A program made the position numbers and the translations under genes. Positions 1 through 13,245 of a stretch of 64,000 bases of DNA are shown one piece after another. Every line of letters begins with the position of its first letter. The first letter of the stretch is position 1. A model generated the notes under the pieces. That model had not been told where the DNA came from and did not search any database. It saw only the letters and a list, made by a program, of their open reading frames with translations. Source of the stretch: Protea cynaroides (lineage: Eukaryota > Streptophyta > Magnoliopsida > Proteales > Proteaceae); NCBI GenBank assembly GCA_028583415.1, contig CM053269.1, positions 74,894,130-74,958,129 of the forward strand. Direction: 5' to 3'.

Positions 1-2981
1 GACATTAATTTTGTGTTTGATTCTTGTTCGATGTTATGTGCTGCGTTAGAGAGCTGTTTTTTTTTTTTTTACTGAGCTCACACAATTACTGTAATTTGTG
101 TTTTTTTTCTCTACGATATGAACTAAATTTTGTTTTCTTTATCTGTTGTTGATTCTTTCTTTTACTTAATTTGAAGCTCAAACCGTTCCAATGCCTGCAA
201 TAGCTTTGATGAAAATTGCATTGACTTGTTCAATTTCTGTTTTTTAAAAGTTTGGATACGTTCTTCCTATAAGGTTTTTCTTCTTTGTTGGTTGGATTTG
301 CATTCTTCATTTGTTGGAGAGCCTCAAATACGGAGTTAAGTCTGATCAAATATCAAGCTTTGCAAAAGGTTTTGAAGTGCATGCGTATGGTCTGGCGCAT
401 TGAGATGGATTACTTTCCCCTCCTGATATCGTATTAATGTCTGTTGCTGATAATTTATCGAGGAAGTTAATTTAATCCTCTCTGTTCGAATGTGTAGAGT
501 ATCTTGATGTGTGGCGGTTCAATTAGTGCTTCATGCATTTCTCTTGTTAGTTTGTAGTTTGTTTTGTTTTTAATTTTATTTTTTTGATGGGACCTCACTC
601 TCAATATTTAAGTTAGAAGATGCGTGAAAAGATAGAAATCCTGGAATAGTCCAAGAAGTAGCATCTTAAGCAGGGATTGACAGGAAACTTCTTTTTGAAT
701 TTGTATATATGCATGGCATAAAGATCAGATCTCCATTTGAATTTACTTTTTTTCCACATTAGGCGCAGACAAATACATGCACAAGAAAGATGTAATTATG
801 GAGAGCAAATTAGTGGATGGGATGACACAATTTAGTTACACTATTCACTAAACTTGGTTTGTTTGTGGTATCGCACTCTTCGCATAAGACCCACATTGAC
901 TGCTAATATTAGGAATTGAGTCTCCTATCTATAGACAGAACCGTTCAAAAGGTCCTGGCTTTGTCCGATGACGCCAGACAGTTCCAGAGGATATTTTGAG
1001 GAGCACTTGCACCTTACTGACCTTTTGTTCACCTCTGGCTTATGCTTTAAATGGCTTTGCAACCACTGCATCACATGAAATTAAGAAAAATGGATCATGA
1101 GTTTTTCTATCTTCTAAAAGTTTGATGCTATAACGATGACATTGCTGGAGATATTCTATAAGGGTTAGTCATGTTAAGCAGGATTGCTACTAAAACTTCT
1201 TCTGTTATAGGTAGACCTTTAAAACCACCTGGAGGTCAAACCATTCCTCTGATTTGTCAACAGTTTTGAGCGCTAAAAATAGAAAAAGTAGAAGTAATAT
1301 CTGGTTTATGAGTTCTTATGTTATTTATATGGAACAACTTTGTGCGTTCAGACTGATGATATGGTTGCACTCTTAGGTTGAAATCTTTCTATACACCTAT
1401 TGCTAATAATTTTTAACTCTCATTCTGCTAGGGCACTGGTGCATGGCATTTGTGACCTCCAGTTAAAATAATAAATAAGATGCAACAGTTTGAACCAGAT
1501 GATCCAGTGTCCAATCGACTGCTTTAACCCCTTGATGGTCTTGACCTATGATCCAATCACGTTCAATAACACCAGTGGTCTGACCTCTCAGTTATGTGAG
1601 CCATGGACAGATTGATTGCTAATGGAATTGAACATGCAAAATGAAACTCACTTTAATTATCTGTTAGTGTCTAGACAGAGAATCACCTCTCCAATTCTAG
1701 TTTTATCCAGAAGTTTATTAGGACATATTATTAAATCCATAAATGAAACTCACTTTAATTATCTCTTAGTTTTCCAGCTGAGATTGCTTTTTCCTTGTAG
1801 AGATATGTCATGATTGTACTTGCATTTTTTTTTTTTTTTTGGTTGAAATAGCTTTCAATATTTTATTATATTTCCCTCTTTACTCATGTATGACATTGTT
1901 ATGTTACCAGACTAGTTGCATTTTTTTTTTAGGGTTTTGTTTACCTCAATAATGGACTTGACACATGATGTTCGTTTTAAATTTATAAACTCCATACACT
2001 TACAAAATTGTTGGATAAGGGGTTACTTTACTTGTGTTTATTATGCATGTGGCTTTCCACATTTTTTTTCACATTATGACACAAAATACCTTCACAGCAA
2101 CCAGCGAGCATGTATGCTCATGGTGTTTCATGGACAGAGGTGTAAGGTCAAGTTTAGGTTGCTAAGAAGCTTTTTCTGTTTTCTAACCAATTCAATTATA
2201 GGATACTTCCAGAATTTCAGTTCCAATGTGAAAGGGAATTCTCCTTGAGTTTCTATGCTTATTAGGAAATTCAAGTTTCATTTGTGGTAACTATAGATTG
2301 ATTATGTGAAGCTCCAAATATTGGCCTAGGTAACTGTGGATCCTAAGTCGTAAATTTCTTGGTACTAACTGTAGCTGTTTGCTAATTTTATTCTCTCAAT
2401 CCTTTAAGGGCTCAAATATTATTTTGTCAGTAGTTTTGCCTCCATATAGAACAGCAATAGCTGTTGGTCATGTTAAAATTTTCTTTTTCTGTCATCATTT
2501 TACCGAATTTTGTTCTTGATGGTTTATTCTATTTCTTTCTTAGGAGATCATGATATGTTTCACAAAGCCTGTGTGTTAGCTTAATTGAGATCTACAAGCA
2601 TGTATTGGAGCTGTGGTGTATATCTTGCCTTGTTATGGTTCATCAATATGAAGCGTATTGTCTCATCTTGCCACGATAAACCAATTATGGGGTTTAGTAT
2701 GTGGTATCTAGAATAGTTTGAAACAGCTATTGACTTCATCCTCATGACAAAGGTAAATGTTATTTGTTCTCCTGACCTGCTTGGGGAAACTTCTATCAGA
2801 AGTCCTGGTAGTGATACTGATATTTAATGTGCTCTCTTCATGTACCTTTTTTTTTTTTTTTTTAATATATTTTTGATTTTTATGGTATATTCACCTGAAC
2901 TTGGTTGGTTTTTAACCAAAAATATCATCCTTCTCTCTTTGAAATAGATGATAGTATGGTAATGTTTATATTGGACTTTCA
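1..2981. other. Upstream / 5' leader-intron region of gene 1
   Basis: No open frame longer than background and no recognisable protein. T-rich, AT-rich sequence typical of plant intron or leader. A splice acceptor (TTTCAG) at 2976-2981 precedes the first coding exon of gene 1, so at least part of this stretch is likely a 5'UTR intron; the promoter and first exon were not located and may lie outside the window. A short direct repeat (AATGAAACTCACTTTAATTA) occurs near 1639 and again near 1742. Confidence 0.5.
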
Positions 2982-3000
2982 GGATTACGTGTCATTAGCT

Positions 3001-6000
3001 ATGGATTGGGATTTGTGGGGTCCACCATATAATCAAGGTTTACCCATTTCATTTCGATGAACTCCCCCCAACCCCCCCTCCCTTTTCTATGAATGAGCAT
3101 ATTTTAAAATATGTGTATCATTATTGCTTTTGTTAATTAAACATGACTTCAGATTCACCAGAAAGAAGCTTTGATAGACGACAACATGAATGGAAGAGTG
3201 ACTTCTACTTCGGTTATGGTACAGGTAATGATGTTATCGTTATCCCTGTGTTTCATATTCTGAGACTTTGGGACCCTTTTGTGAGACATGAGCTATAACA
3301 CTGTTATTCTAACTAGCTTGTTTTATTGTTTTTTGCTGAAGATGTGATAGAAGAAGATGCTCTAAATGAGAAATCTTGTGTAGAAGTACTAAGAAAATTG
3401 ATATCAAAGGCAAATATTGAAATTGAAGGGCTTGAAGAAGATCTGGTAATCCTTCAAACCCAATTAGAATGGGCTGACCAGAACAAATTAAAAGAGTGGT
3501 TTGAAATATGCTGTAAAGATCTGGAAGAAAAAACCTTTTTTTTGGAGATTCTGATACAGAATTTGAAGAATGAAAATCTGCAAAATGAGTGTGATAATGA
3601 TTTTCAGTCAACGATGCATGGGGAGCCTCCTAGGAGAATTTCTGAATTGGTGAAGGCGTTACTTGGAACTCACTGCCAGAGTAAAACTGAACAGGTTTGA
3701 CTGTTGGTGCTTCAAAGTTTTAGTTTCTCACAAGTTTAAATTTTCTTATTCTTACTCATTCCAGTGTGCACTCTATTGTACTGCTGTTTCTATTAGGAAG
3801 AGATTTCTTGGTTGCATTTTTACAAAATCAATACAAGCTTCCAGAAATTTGCATTAGAACATGTTAAGGTCTATTTTATTTTCTACACTAAATTCTCCTT
3901 GTGGCTTGTACGTTTGAATCACCTTTACAGTTGCTTTGTGGTGTTGTTGGTTGTGAGGTTTCTTTTGGTTAATTTCAACCAGAATTTGATACACTGATAA
4001 AAGGAGAAAGAGTGGATTGGGCCATAGCCTTCTTTATAATATTGCTTGAGTCTAGTTGTAGAAAGGCATCATCACCGTATTTGAGTGACATCTTGATGTA
4101 CCTTTGCCTCCTTTTTTTTGTTGAAGGCTGAGATAAAGAACAAAGTCAGCTACTTTTCTTTTTCCAGTAAGAAATAAAAAGTTATAAAATGGCATTTCTT
4201 CTAAAGGGTGTCTTCTAACCACTATGAGGTTGTTCAAACCAACCATTGGTGGATAAGAGGAATTGCTTCATTTGTGAAATGATCAAACATAACATTGTGC
4301 ATGTTTATATGTGGTGATTGGTATATATATATATATGATAGAGTTTAGATGAGACATTTGTAGGGTAGTTGTTATGGGAGGTTACTGGTAGTCACAATAA
4401 TATAGGTGATCACATATTCTGATTTAGATAATAAATATTTGAAAGGAGGGTGGATTTGGGACATGGTAGATTTTGTAATGTGGTAATTTGCTCTTGTATT
4501 AAATGGTTTCCTCCTTTAAAGTATGATGTTTCTAAGGATATTGTAAAAAGAGATGTCTATGTAATTAAATAATTTAGAGGATGAAGGTACTAGCTAGCAC
4601 AGCTGGTAATCCTACCGTCATCTTCTTGTGTGTGTGTTGGGGGGAGAGGGGGTGATATGTGTGGGGAATTAAAGTTGTCAACACCAAAGGGGTAGGTTCA
4701 GAAAATAGAATTCTTGTTTTATCGAAGTACTTGCCTCATCAAGGTGAATGTTGTAGGCCCAAAACAAGGCCAGAGTTTTGCTGCAAAAGATTAGGAAGAT
4801 CATTCCCTTGAAGTGGTTACCTTTCTTCAATGACTTTCTGTTTCATGATCCCCATTCAACGTATTTAAAGCTGATTGTGCCTAATGTGCCTCACTGGACT
4901 TTCCACTTTGAGCACTTATCATTAGGGGGAGGTAGGGATAAAGATCATTCCTGCTTGTATGGTGGCAGCAACATATTATCCCTATGATATGCTAAAATAG
5001 GTAAGTGCTAAATGTTCCAGTTGTTGGAGAAGGAATTCAGGAGTTATTTTTGTAATAGATGTTGTGTTTGGCAATAATTCAGTGAATATTTGATAGGAGG
5101 GAAACTTCAAATAAGGCACTTCTCCAGTCATTTTCTGCCTTCTGTTGCAGAATTGTTGGAATCCTAATGCATATGCATGTGTATGGGTTTTAGGGTGTGA
5201 CACATAGGGTCTGTGGTTCAAAACCGGATTGGGTCACTTAGCCCAATGGTTGGGAAGTGGCTCACACCCCTATGTGTTACACTCAAAAACCCATATACAT
5301 GCATATACATTAGGATTCCAACAAACTGGGGTATTACATATAAGGTGTTGGAAGGAATTGGGAGAGTGAGGGAACAAGAGGAGGAAGAGCTGAAGAAGAG
5401 ACTTTGGGAGGGAGATTAATGTAGGACAACCTAGAGGATAAGTCTTCGTACAATATCAACCATAGGTTTACCTAATGGCTGTCTAAATGGGACTGGCAGC
5501 AGCATTCATGTAGTGCATACATGAAATGAATGGTAACAAGAAACAAATAATCATCAATATAATTCTAGGTTACATGCCCTCAACTTAGCAATAGTCAATG
5601 GGGTGCTATAGCAGTTCAACACTAGGCAGCAGTTAATTAAGTACTAATTGTGCAGGAATTTTCAAGTCCTAAAATGGTAGGGTTAAACCTTAATACAAAG
5701 GAAAACCAACATTCGTAATGAATCAGGTACAGTTCAATGCAAGGAAAATTATTACTAACCAGTTCAGGCTGAATTGAAGGGACCAGACAAGAACTCTGTC
5801 CGACAGTGTTTGTTGTCGACAGAAACAAAATAAACAGGGGGAGGGAAAGAACACAGCAATACTGAGGGTATAGGGAGTTGCATATGTGACAGAGCAGAAG
5901 GAAAATAAGCAATTGGGAACAAGAAGAAGGAAAGTTAGGAGCAGGAAATCACTAGAGTAAAGGGGGGAGTGAAGAGGGAAGGAAAAGGGGAAGGGCAAAG

Positions 6001-9000
6001 GGGCTGAGAAGTAGAGTAGGTAGGGGGGAGAGAGAGAGAGAGAGTTGCACAAATAGAGAACAGTTCCATTGATTCTTTTCATTCAATATTTTCTGCCCAA
6101 TTTCTCCACAAAAACAGAATATATAGGTGCTAACAAGGGGAATGGTGGGGCTGGGGAAGTGGGGAAGGGTTTCAGGTTATAACTACCTCAGCACAACATA
6201 AAAAAATAAAATAAAAGAAGGGGGAACACCTATTTCATGTACGGGTGGGGACTGGTCTCAACTAAATAACAAAAGTACTCCTCACACACGACCACTAACT
6301 GAAATTAAAACATAAACAGAAACAAACAGAATCTGAAATAACATAAATTGAAATAGAATTAGCAAAACAGAAACAGAAATAACTATCTATACTAAAGCTG
6401 CTTCTGTTGAATATGATATCCTCGGAATTCATCATCAAACCACAAAGAAGGGGAGGATGGCTGAGATCTGCACTGCCTCCGCCGGTACACTTGAAATCTT
6501 TGATCAGCTGTGGTGTCCTCGTCAGAGTTTTTGTATTTTTTTCTTTAAATTGAAGTTAGATATCCTAAAAATTAGGGTGGAGGTACTTTTGTCTTGAAAA
6601 TGTGTACCAAACAATCCGAAAGTCATCCCTACAACCTTAGTGTGATGGTAAGGTTGTCATATTGCAGCTTGGTGATCATGAGTTTGAAACACGGAAACAA
6701 CCTCTCCACGTTGCGGAGGTAAGGCTGTGTACATTTTGGCCTCCCCAGACCCTACAGTAGCGGGAGCCTCTTGCACTGGGAAGCCATTTTTTTTTATCTC
6801 CGAGAAAATTTATTTATAAGAAAAGAGAGTAAGAAGCTGTACAAGCACAGAAGATTTTCCAAAAGGCAATTGTACTAGAGGAAAACGTATACCATTCTCC
6901 TATAAAAAAATAACTCTGTTCTGATGTCAAACTCAGAAATATTAATGGACCTAAATTTAGGGATCAAGGAAACCACATGAAAATATCCTCATAAAATTTG
7001 ATGAATATCTGAAATATCCCTGACAAGTACTTTCTTGGTTTTTTTATTTTTTTTGAAGTGTTAATTTTAGGTATGGCTAGCAAATTATGCAATATGTTTG
7101 AAAGTGCTTTGTCTAGAAGATCCCCCCCCCTTGGGTTTCTAGTTTAGTACATATGCGCATGCCTTTGGTTGATTCAGCTTCTGTCACCTCTCTCTTATTC
7201 TTTACTAGTGTGTTTTATAATTTCTTAGGGAAGCCAAAATTGTATCAATAAAATAAAGGAAAAAAAAAGAAAGAGAAATGCTGGGTATTGAATCCAATCT
7301 TTTGATCAACACTTCTGTCTTGGTTTAGAGAGTTCGGTTAGTGGTTTCAGGTTTTTCTGCCCCTGTTTTATTCCTTCTTTCTATCATCAAGAAGACGGAG
7401 CCTTATTCTGGTATTTCCCACTAATGCTCTTGGGCCCTTTTGAGTTATTCTTAAGTAGTTGTCTTTTTATTTCCTTCCAAGTTTACTTCTCATCTTTAAT
7501 TCTAATTCCAATCCTATTCTAGCTAAGTACTTTTCATCCCTCATGGGTCCGAAAATGTTCTGGTGAATCACAAATTTGCCACTTCCCTCATAGACTTGAT
7601 TTACTTACTGTTTTGCCACTATCCTTGATATTTGAGCATATTGTCCCTTGAGTGGGCCCAGTGGATCCAAAGGGGTTTTTCCAACTCGAACTCGCATCAG
7701 GTTATTGTTATCATGGGTGAACAAAAGGGTGTTTTTAATTATATTTTTTAATGGCTGGGGTTTTGGGGGCTGGGTAATGGGTTTAGTGAATGAAGAAGGG
7801 TAATATTTGACTTGCAGGAACACAGGTAGGTTTTACCAGGTTTTGTTATTGAACTCAGTTTCTCCAACATCTACTTTCATCAGGGAAAAGTTGAAATTTT
7901 TGGAATTATGGAAATTTCTATTATACTTCAGAGGAGCATGGATTATTTTCATTCCAGGTATTAGGTTTGCTAGTCCAGGATTATTCAAAAATCAGGGGGA
8001 CTTCTTCATCATTAAGTTGTACTATGGGTTGAACAGGAATTTGGAAATATTCCCTAGTGTCCCAGGGTCTTTAGTTGTCTATAAATAAAGGTTGATGAAT
8101 ACGTTAATATGAATTAAAATTTGCATCGGAATAGTTTATTTACTGGGTGTGCTTTAGGTATCTTTCTCTCTCCTCTTTCTTTTCATTTATAAAGCAGATC
8201 ATGGAATATGAATTTAATGCTTTGAGTGGGAGTGAGTTCTTTTTGCAAATCGCATGTGAACATGTGTGATTTACTACAAAAGTAAAAAACCCTAGGTGTG
8301 CTCTAGGCCCTTTCTATCTCTTCTTTCTTTTCATTGAGAGCCCCCTTCCCCCATTCCTCTTTCCTCTTCATCTTCTTCTTCATTAAATCCTTTTTAGTTA
8401 TTAATCCTTCTTGCTTCCAAACCCCCATGTTTCGTATTTTCTGTTATACCTTCAGGGAGCTTCAAATTGGATATTTTGGGCTAAGACCCTAAGACCAAGA
8501 ATTTAAGAACTGGTATCAGACTGGATCATTCCTGGCTTCTGGTGCTACTGGTTGAGTCCACAAGAAAACAGGAAGCTCCATTAGACATTAAAGATTCTCA
8601 ATCTCTGAGTAAAGATTATATCAACTGCATCCTACTCAGGATTAGATGTTGCTATGTAATGTAAGTAATGTTCCCAGCAAATTGACATATGAAGGCTACT
8701 TGTGTCGTGTTGGCCAGTTGTGAAAACATGCCTTAAGATTCTTGTGCGTTTGATTGATACTGCATTTGGTGTTGTACTTGGACATATGTAAGTTATTTTG
8801 TTGTGGGTAGTGCCACTAGAACTGCTGATAGGTAGGCAAAACCTAGGTTGCCTAATGAAATTGTTACCTTTTTGGTTATCGTATTACCTTTCTCCATTCT
8901 TTTCTTTGGGGAACGGGGCAAAGGAGGGAATTATAAGTGATCCCGATGGAACAGTGAGATTCTGTCTTTGTCTAAGATCAGCTGCAAGGATGGCCATTAG

Positions 9001-12000
9001 AGACGCAGGGCAATGTCAAACCATTTCTACTGGTCATCCCAGTGGAAGATATGTGTTTTGAATTTTGATACACTCTCCTATTTTGGATGTGGATTGATCC
9101 TCTATTTTGGATCTTTGATTTGTATTATTTTTCTTTGTTGTATTGTAATTATATAGGCTAGATACATAGGATTTAGTATTAGTTTGGATTGGATTTCTAT
9201 CTTTGGGTTTATTCTTTGTAATGGGCTTAATTATAAGACCCAAGAGTGGGGAGTCTAAAGGGGTATACGAAAATAGATATTAATTAATGTGGCCTCATGC
9301 TCTAGTAGATAAAGTTAATTATTAGTGTCTTAATTTTATTAGTTGATAAGGTTTAGTTAAGGTTCACTTTTTGAGTCATTTAAGGATTCCTTTATCCCAT
9401 GCATGGGAGAAGTTTCCTTTTTCTTCCATTTTCCATTAGTTAGGAAGTTTATCTTATTAGATAGAATTTAGAAGTCTTTTATCTCGTTTAGTCTTTTTTT
9501 GTAGAGATGTAATTGGGTATTCGAAAATCCAGATTTGATACGCATCTGTATTCGTTTAGGGGTATCAATATTTGACAAATTGAATATTCAGATACGAATT
9601 TGGATATCCGGAACTTAATCGGATGCGGAGATGGGGGTGTCAGTATTTTGAGCCAGATTATCTGATCTGAATCATCCAATCCGTTTAGAAGATAATAAAT
9701 AATTTTTGAAAGAAATATGGCTTTTATGACTTACTGAAGATTCATTTTGGAATCGAGAGGAAAAGAAGGTGGGAGAGAGACTGAGATGAAAATTGAAACT
9801 TAAGAGAGACAGAGGAGCTTGGTGTAATGGATTAAGAATTAGTTTGTTTGGAGCTTGAGATTGGTGTCTCTTCTCTCTTCTCACGTCTCCACGAACTCCC
9901 TTTTCTCCCTCTTCCCTCTCCTCTCTTTCCTAAAGCACAATTCACGAGTTACTATGTTCATGGGTACTGTTCAGAGTCCCAAAATAGTCCTCTATCTCTC
10001 CTTCTCTTGTTCTCTCTCCACCACCAGCAGATCTATCGATCTGATTTGCATCACCTTTATTCTGCCACTGCTCTATGTCCACATAATTGGTGTCAAAAGA
10101 AAAACTCAATGTCCTCTGTGATTATGTCCTTGCCCTCCTTGCAGAAGTGTGGGATGAATGTGCCCTGATTCTGAAACCCCTATGGCAAGGGTTTTTCCTC
10201 GAACTAGAAATTAATAGTTATGAAACTTCTGTGCTCTCTAGGAATGAAAAGGTTGAGTGGTCCAGTGCAAATATTGAATGAAAGAAAAAATAATCTTTAC
10301 CTTACCTGTTAATGTCTGTTTTCAGGTAGGGACCTGTAGAAATCAATTTTCTGTGTGAGTTTTGTACTCATGCAAGTTGTAGTTGATGATGGAACAATAT
10401 GAAATTTTGTGCTTCCCTTTGATATCAGCTTGAAGGATGGCTCCTGGAGATGATGGGGTATGTCAATCAGTCAACCTCTTGCGTTTGGTTCAGTCCCATG
10501 CTCTTCCTTTTTGAGCCATCTGTGGCCTGATTTGCTTCTCTGCACTCATTAAGCACTCTGTATAGATGCTTTTGCTTGATATTTAAATTATGGAGAACCA
10601 CCTGTTTTCTACCAACCCCCATGTGCTGATTTTTGGTGTCTGACAAAAAATTGTTTGGCCCTTCTAAACAATGATTGATCCCCACCCCCCCCCCCCCCCC
10701 CCCAAAAAAAAAAAAAAAAAAAAAGGGAAAAAAAAAGAGGGGGCGGTGGTCCTTTTTATTGGTTTGTTTATACAGTCTGAAGAACCCTATGATAGGTTTT
10801 TTAATTAATTAATTAATTTTTTTCATATTGGAGATTCAGCTCCATGGTATTCTATGCTGCTAGTGAATGAAAACATTGTAGTACAAAAAGGTTTGTCAAC
10901 ATGTAATGTAAGTGGATTGAGATACCTTAGAGCTTTAGCTATGCAGAAATTAGTCACCTCTTAACTTTTTATCGTTTGTCTCCTAATTTACTTTTGGGAT
11001 GATCTTGTTGTAACCAAGGTTGGTGAAAGAAAAAGCTATAACCTTACTTTTTTTTACCCTTCTACTTTTTTTACCCTTCTAGTATAACAGGATTTTTTTT
11101 TCAATGTTGGTAAATCCTGTCATTTCACATATCTAATCCAAAAATGTGCAATGGCATTGACATGTTTGATAATGACATAGTGGTAAGTCACTTTCAAATT
11201 GAATTTAAAAACTTTTTTTGTACCTTAAGTAACTTCAGTCAATCGAAAGAAGTTTACAACTTCTTAGTTCACCTCTTTGGTGACAACAAGTTGCTCCCTT
11301 TACTTTTTATTAAGTAGATATTTGCATAAACCTACTTTCTCCTTCCTTTTGTTCCCATTTGTGAGTTAGAACATATGATGGTATTGCACGGTAGATGCAG
11401 GGATCTCAATTAATTAAAAAGAGTTCTCATTTTTCTTTTGCCTAATATAATGAACAGCCTGAAGATGTTGCCGGTAAAGATGCTTTCAGGCATGGAACTG
11501 GCCAATCCAGTGACAAGGAAAGTTTAAGCAACTTCGAATCAGAAAGTAGCATAACAGATGAAATTATAGAACGCAGTATCACTCATGCGGACATCAGTTT
11601 AAACTCATCTGTCATTGTCAAAGATTTCAGTTCAGATGCTTTCAGCCCTGCAATTGACCAATTTGACAATGAGAAAAGCTCGAATTCCTTAAGTTTGATA
11701 AATATTACAACAGAGGAAGTCAAAGAATCCAATGTTCCTTGTACAAACATCAGCTTAAATTCATCTATGAAGCCAGATGGAAAGTTAATGAATCATCCAG
11801 TGACAGTTACAGCCCAGGAAGCTGGTATTTTTGGTACAGATAATGTTATAGCTGAATCATCTTCAAATTTACAAGGTCATGTAGCAAAAGATATAAGTAT
11901 GTCGGCTGCAATGGCAGTCCAAGATCCCAGAATCCCTGCAATTGACAGCACTGTTAATGGAAATTCGCATTTGAAGTTGCAAGGGCAGATAACAAAAAAT

Positions 12001-13245
12001 GAAAAGCAGTTCAACCCTGTGGATGGCCACGAACCACGTGTTCCTCCAATTGCCGATGTTATTTCAAATTTATCTTGCAATTCAAGGGGAAGAGAAGGGC
12101 AAAAACCTGGTTCAATGTCTAGGAATAATAATGTCAACAACCAGAAGAGAACAAAGAGAACAGTTCAGGTGACCCCTTGTGGGGTACAGGAACCTAGTGT
12201 TGCATCTAATAACAATGAAACTAGCTTACGTCCACCTTCAAAGCTGGAGGTTAAGGGAAGGAAGAGTACAAAACCTTCAGACATAGCTAAGGTCAAAGAA
12301 GCTAGTGACACTCCTACAGAGTTTTTGAAATCGGAAGGGGTTACAATTGAGGGTACAAGCAAAGAAGACCTACAGCTCTCCAATTCTTCTGGAGCCCAAG
12401 AGCCTGGTGTTGTAAATAACAGTAGTCCTTATGACTTATTTCCACCTTCAAAGCCACAAGTCAAGAGAAAGAAGAGTACAAAACATTTAGACATTGCTAA
12501 GGTCAAAGAACCTAGTGAGACATTGCAAGGGGATACAGTCGAGTGTCCAAGCAAGGAAATCCTACCGATCTCTTGTGCAGTCCAGGGGCCTGGTGTTGTA
12601 GGTGACTATAGTCATGACCACTTATGTCCATCTTTGGAGCCCCAAGTAAAGAAGAGTACACAACCTTCAGATATAGCCATGACCAAAGAACCTAGTGCGA
12701 TTCCTACAGAGTTTTGGACATTGCAAGGGGGTACAATTGAGAGTCCAAGCAAGGAAGATATACATCTTTCCAATTCTTGTAAGGCCCAAGAGGCAGGTGT
12801 TGTAGGTGACAATAGAAACGACAACTTAAATCCACTTTCAAAGTCACGTGCAAAGAGATCAAATAATACAAATCTTCCATCCAGAGGCTCCAATGAACCT
12901 ATTGTTGCTCTGGAGTATTCAACATTGCAAGGGGATATGATTAAGATGAAAAGTGAGAAAGGTCTGGAATTTTGCAAATCTTCTGTTGGTGTAGAATCCT
13001 GTGTTGCTTCTGACCATATTCATAGCGACTTGTTTCTGCAGTCGAAGCCAATAGCAAAGAAGAGGAAGAGTGTTTCTGAATCTCTTGATAAAGTTACAGG
13101 ACCATTACCTACCAACCGTGAGGATATGATGAAATTGACATTGCCTGTTTTGAGGGCTTATGCGAAGCTACAAGGGCTGAAATCATTATATAGCAAGAAA
13201 AAGCCTGACATTGTCAATCTATTACTAGAAGGACAAACAGGCTAA
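3001..13245 (+). CDS. Uncharacterised plant coiled-coil protein with C-terminal SAP-like segment (4 coding exons)
   Basis: Four exons join in frame with GT-AG borders: 3001-3037, 3153-3224, 3342-3694 and 11458-13245, giving 749 residues. The start is the first ATG after an acceptor at 2981 and begins MDWDLWGPPYNQ. Residues about 50-120 are acidic and helical (LRKLISKANIEIEGLEEDL), suggesting a coiled coil. The large last exon encodes a Ser/Pro/Lys-rich, probably disordered region built from degenerate 55-75 residue repeats with basic KRKKSTK-like patches that could be nuclear-localisation signals. The last ~35 residues (LTLPVLRAYAKLQGLKSLY, then KKKPDIVNLLLEG) resemble a SAP-type DNA-binding helix pair. 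Exon phases agree at all three junctions. I do not recognise a characterised homologue; a chromatin or nucleic-acid role is inference from the C-terminus only. The 7.8 kb third intron is unusually long. Confidence 0.82.
5153..5324. repeat. 172-bp foldback (MITE-like) element
   Basis: The two halves are inverted copies: the left arm begins TTGTTGGAATCCTAATG and the right arm ends CATTAGGATTCCAACAA. The arms include inverted CATGTATATGGGTTTT and CACATAGGG segments. No clear target duplication was found, so superfamily is unassigned. Confidence 0.7.
6626..6795 (+). mobile_element. Au-type SINE
   Basis: The block from GAGTTTGAAAC (decayed RNA polymerase III B box, near 6681) through GGAAACAACCTCTCCACG, GGTAAGGCTGTGTACA, CCTCCCCAGACCC and GGGAGCCTCTTGCACTGGG, ending in a T-run, matches the layout of the Au SINE family common in angiosperms. 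The tRNA-like 5' end with an A box is degenerate around 6640-6655. Target duplications were not resolved, so boundaries are approximate. Confidence 0.75.
8145..8340 (+). repeat. Partial tandem duplication, about 147-bp spacing
   Basis: A segment reading GGTGTGCT(t/c)TAGG followed by a pyrimidine-rich run and CTTTCTTTTCATT occurs near 8148 and again near 8295. It may be part of a decayed LTR leader, but no LTR pair was found. Confidence 0.4.
10682..10740. repeat. Poly-C / poly-A homopolymer tract
   Basis: A run of about 22 C is followed directly by about 21 A, then GGG, a further A-run and a G-run. This is a low-complexity tract prone to assembly length error, inside the long intron of gene 1. 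Confidence 0.9.
12160..12960 (+). repeat. Internal coding repeats in the last exon of gene 1
   Basis: Four to five degenerate units of roughly 55-75 codons. Each carries a VQEPGVV-like segment, a PPSKPQVK(R)KKST patch, D/SIAKVKEPS, (T)LQGDTIE and SPSKEDLQLSNS. The recurring order shows tandem expansion of a coding segment, with unit length changing by loss of short pieces. Confidence 0.7.

Larger units (their letters stand above)
3695..11457 (+). other. 7.8 kb intron of gene 1
   Basis: Donor GTTTGA after codon CAG at 3694 and acceptor AACAG at 11457, phase 0 on both sides. No additional in-frame exon was found; a 29-nt exon-like piece near 10431-10459 would break the frame. The intron holds a 172-bp foldback (5153-5324), an Au-like SINE (about 6626-6795), a partly duplicated pyrimidine-rich segment (about 8145-8340) and a long C/A homopolymer tract (10682-10740). 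The remaining sequence shows no coding signal. Confidence 0.75.

Noticed and set aside
5637..6082. Minus-strand frames of 91 and 119 codons in the intron of gene 1
   Set aside because: Pyrimidine-rich composition (Leu/Ser/Pro-rich translation), no recognisable domain and no splice support.
8511..8520. TGGTATCAGA, resembling a copia primer-binding site
   Set aside because: Only ten bases match, no LTR pair or target duplication was found around it, and a chance match in 64 kb is not negligible.
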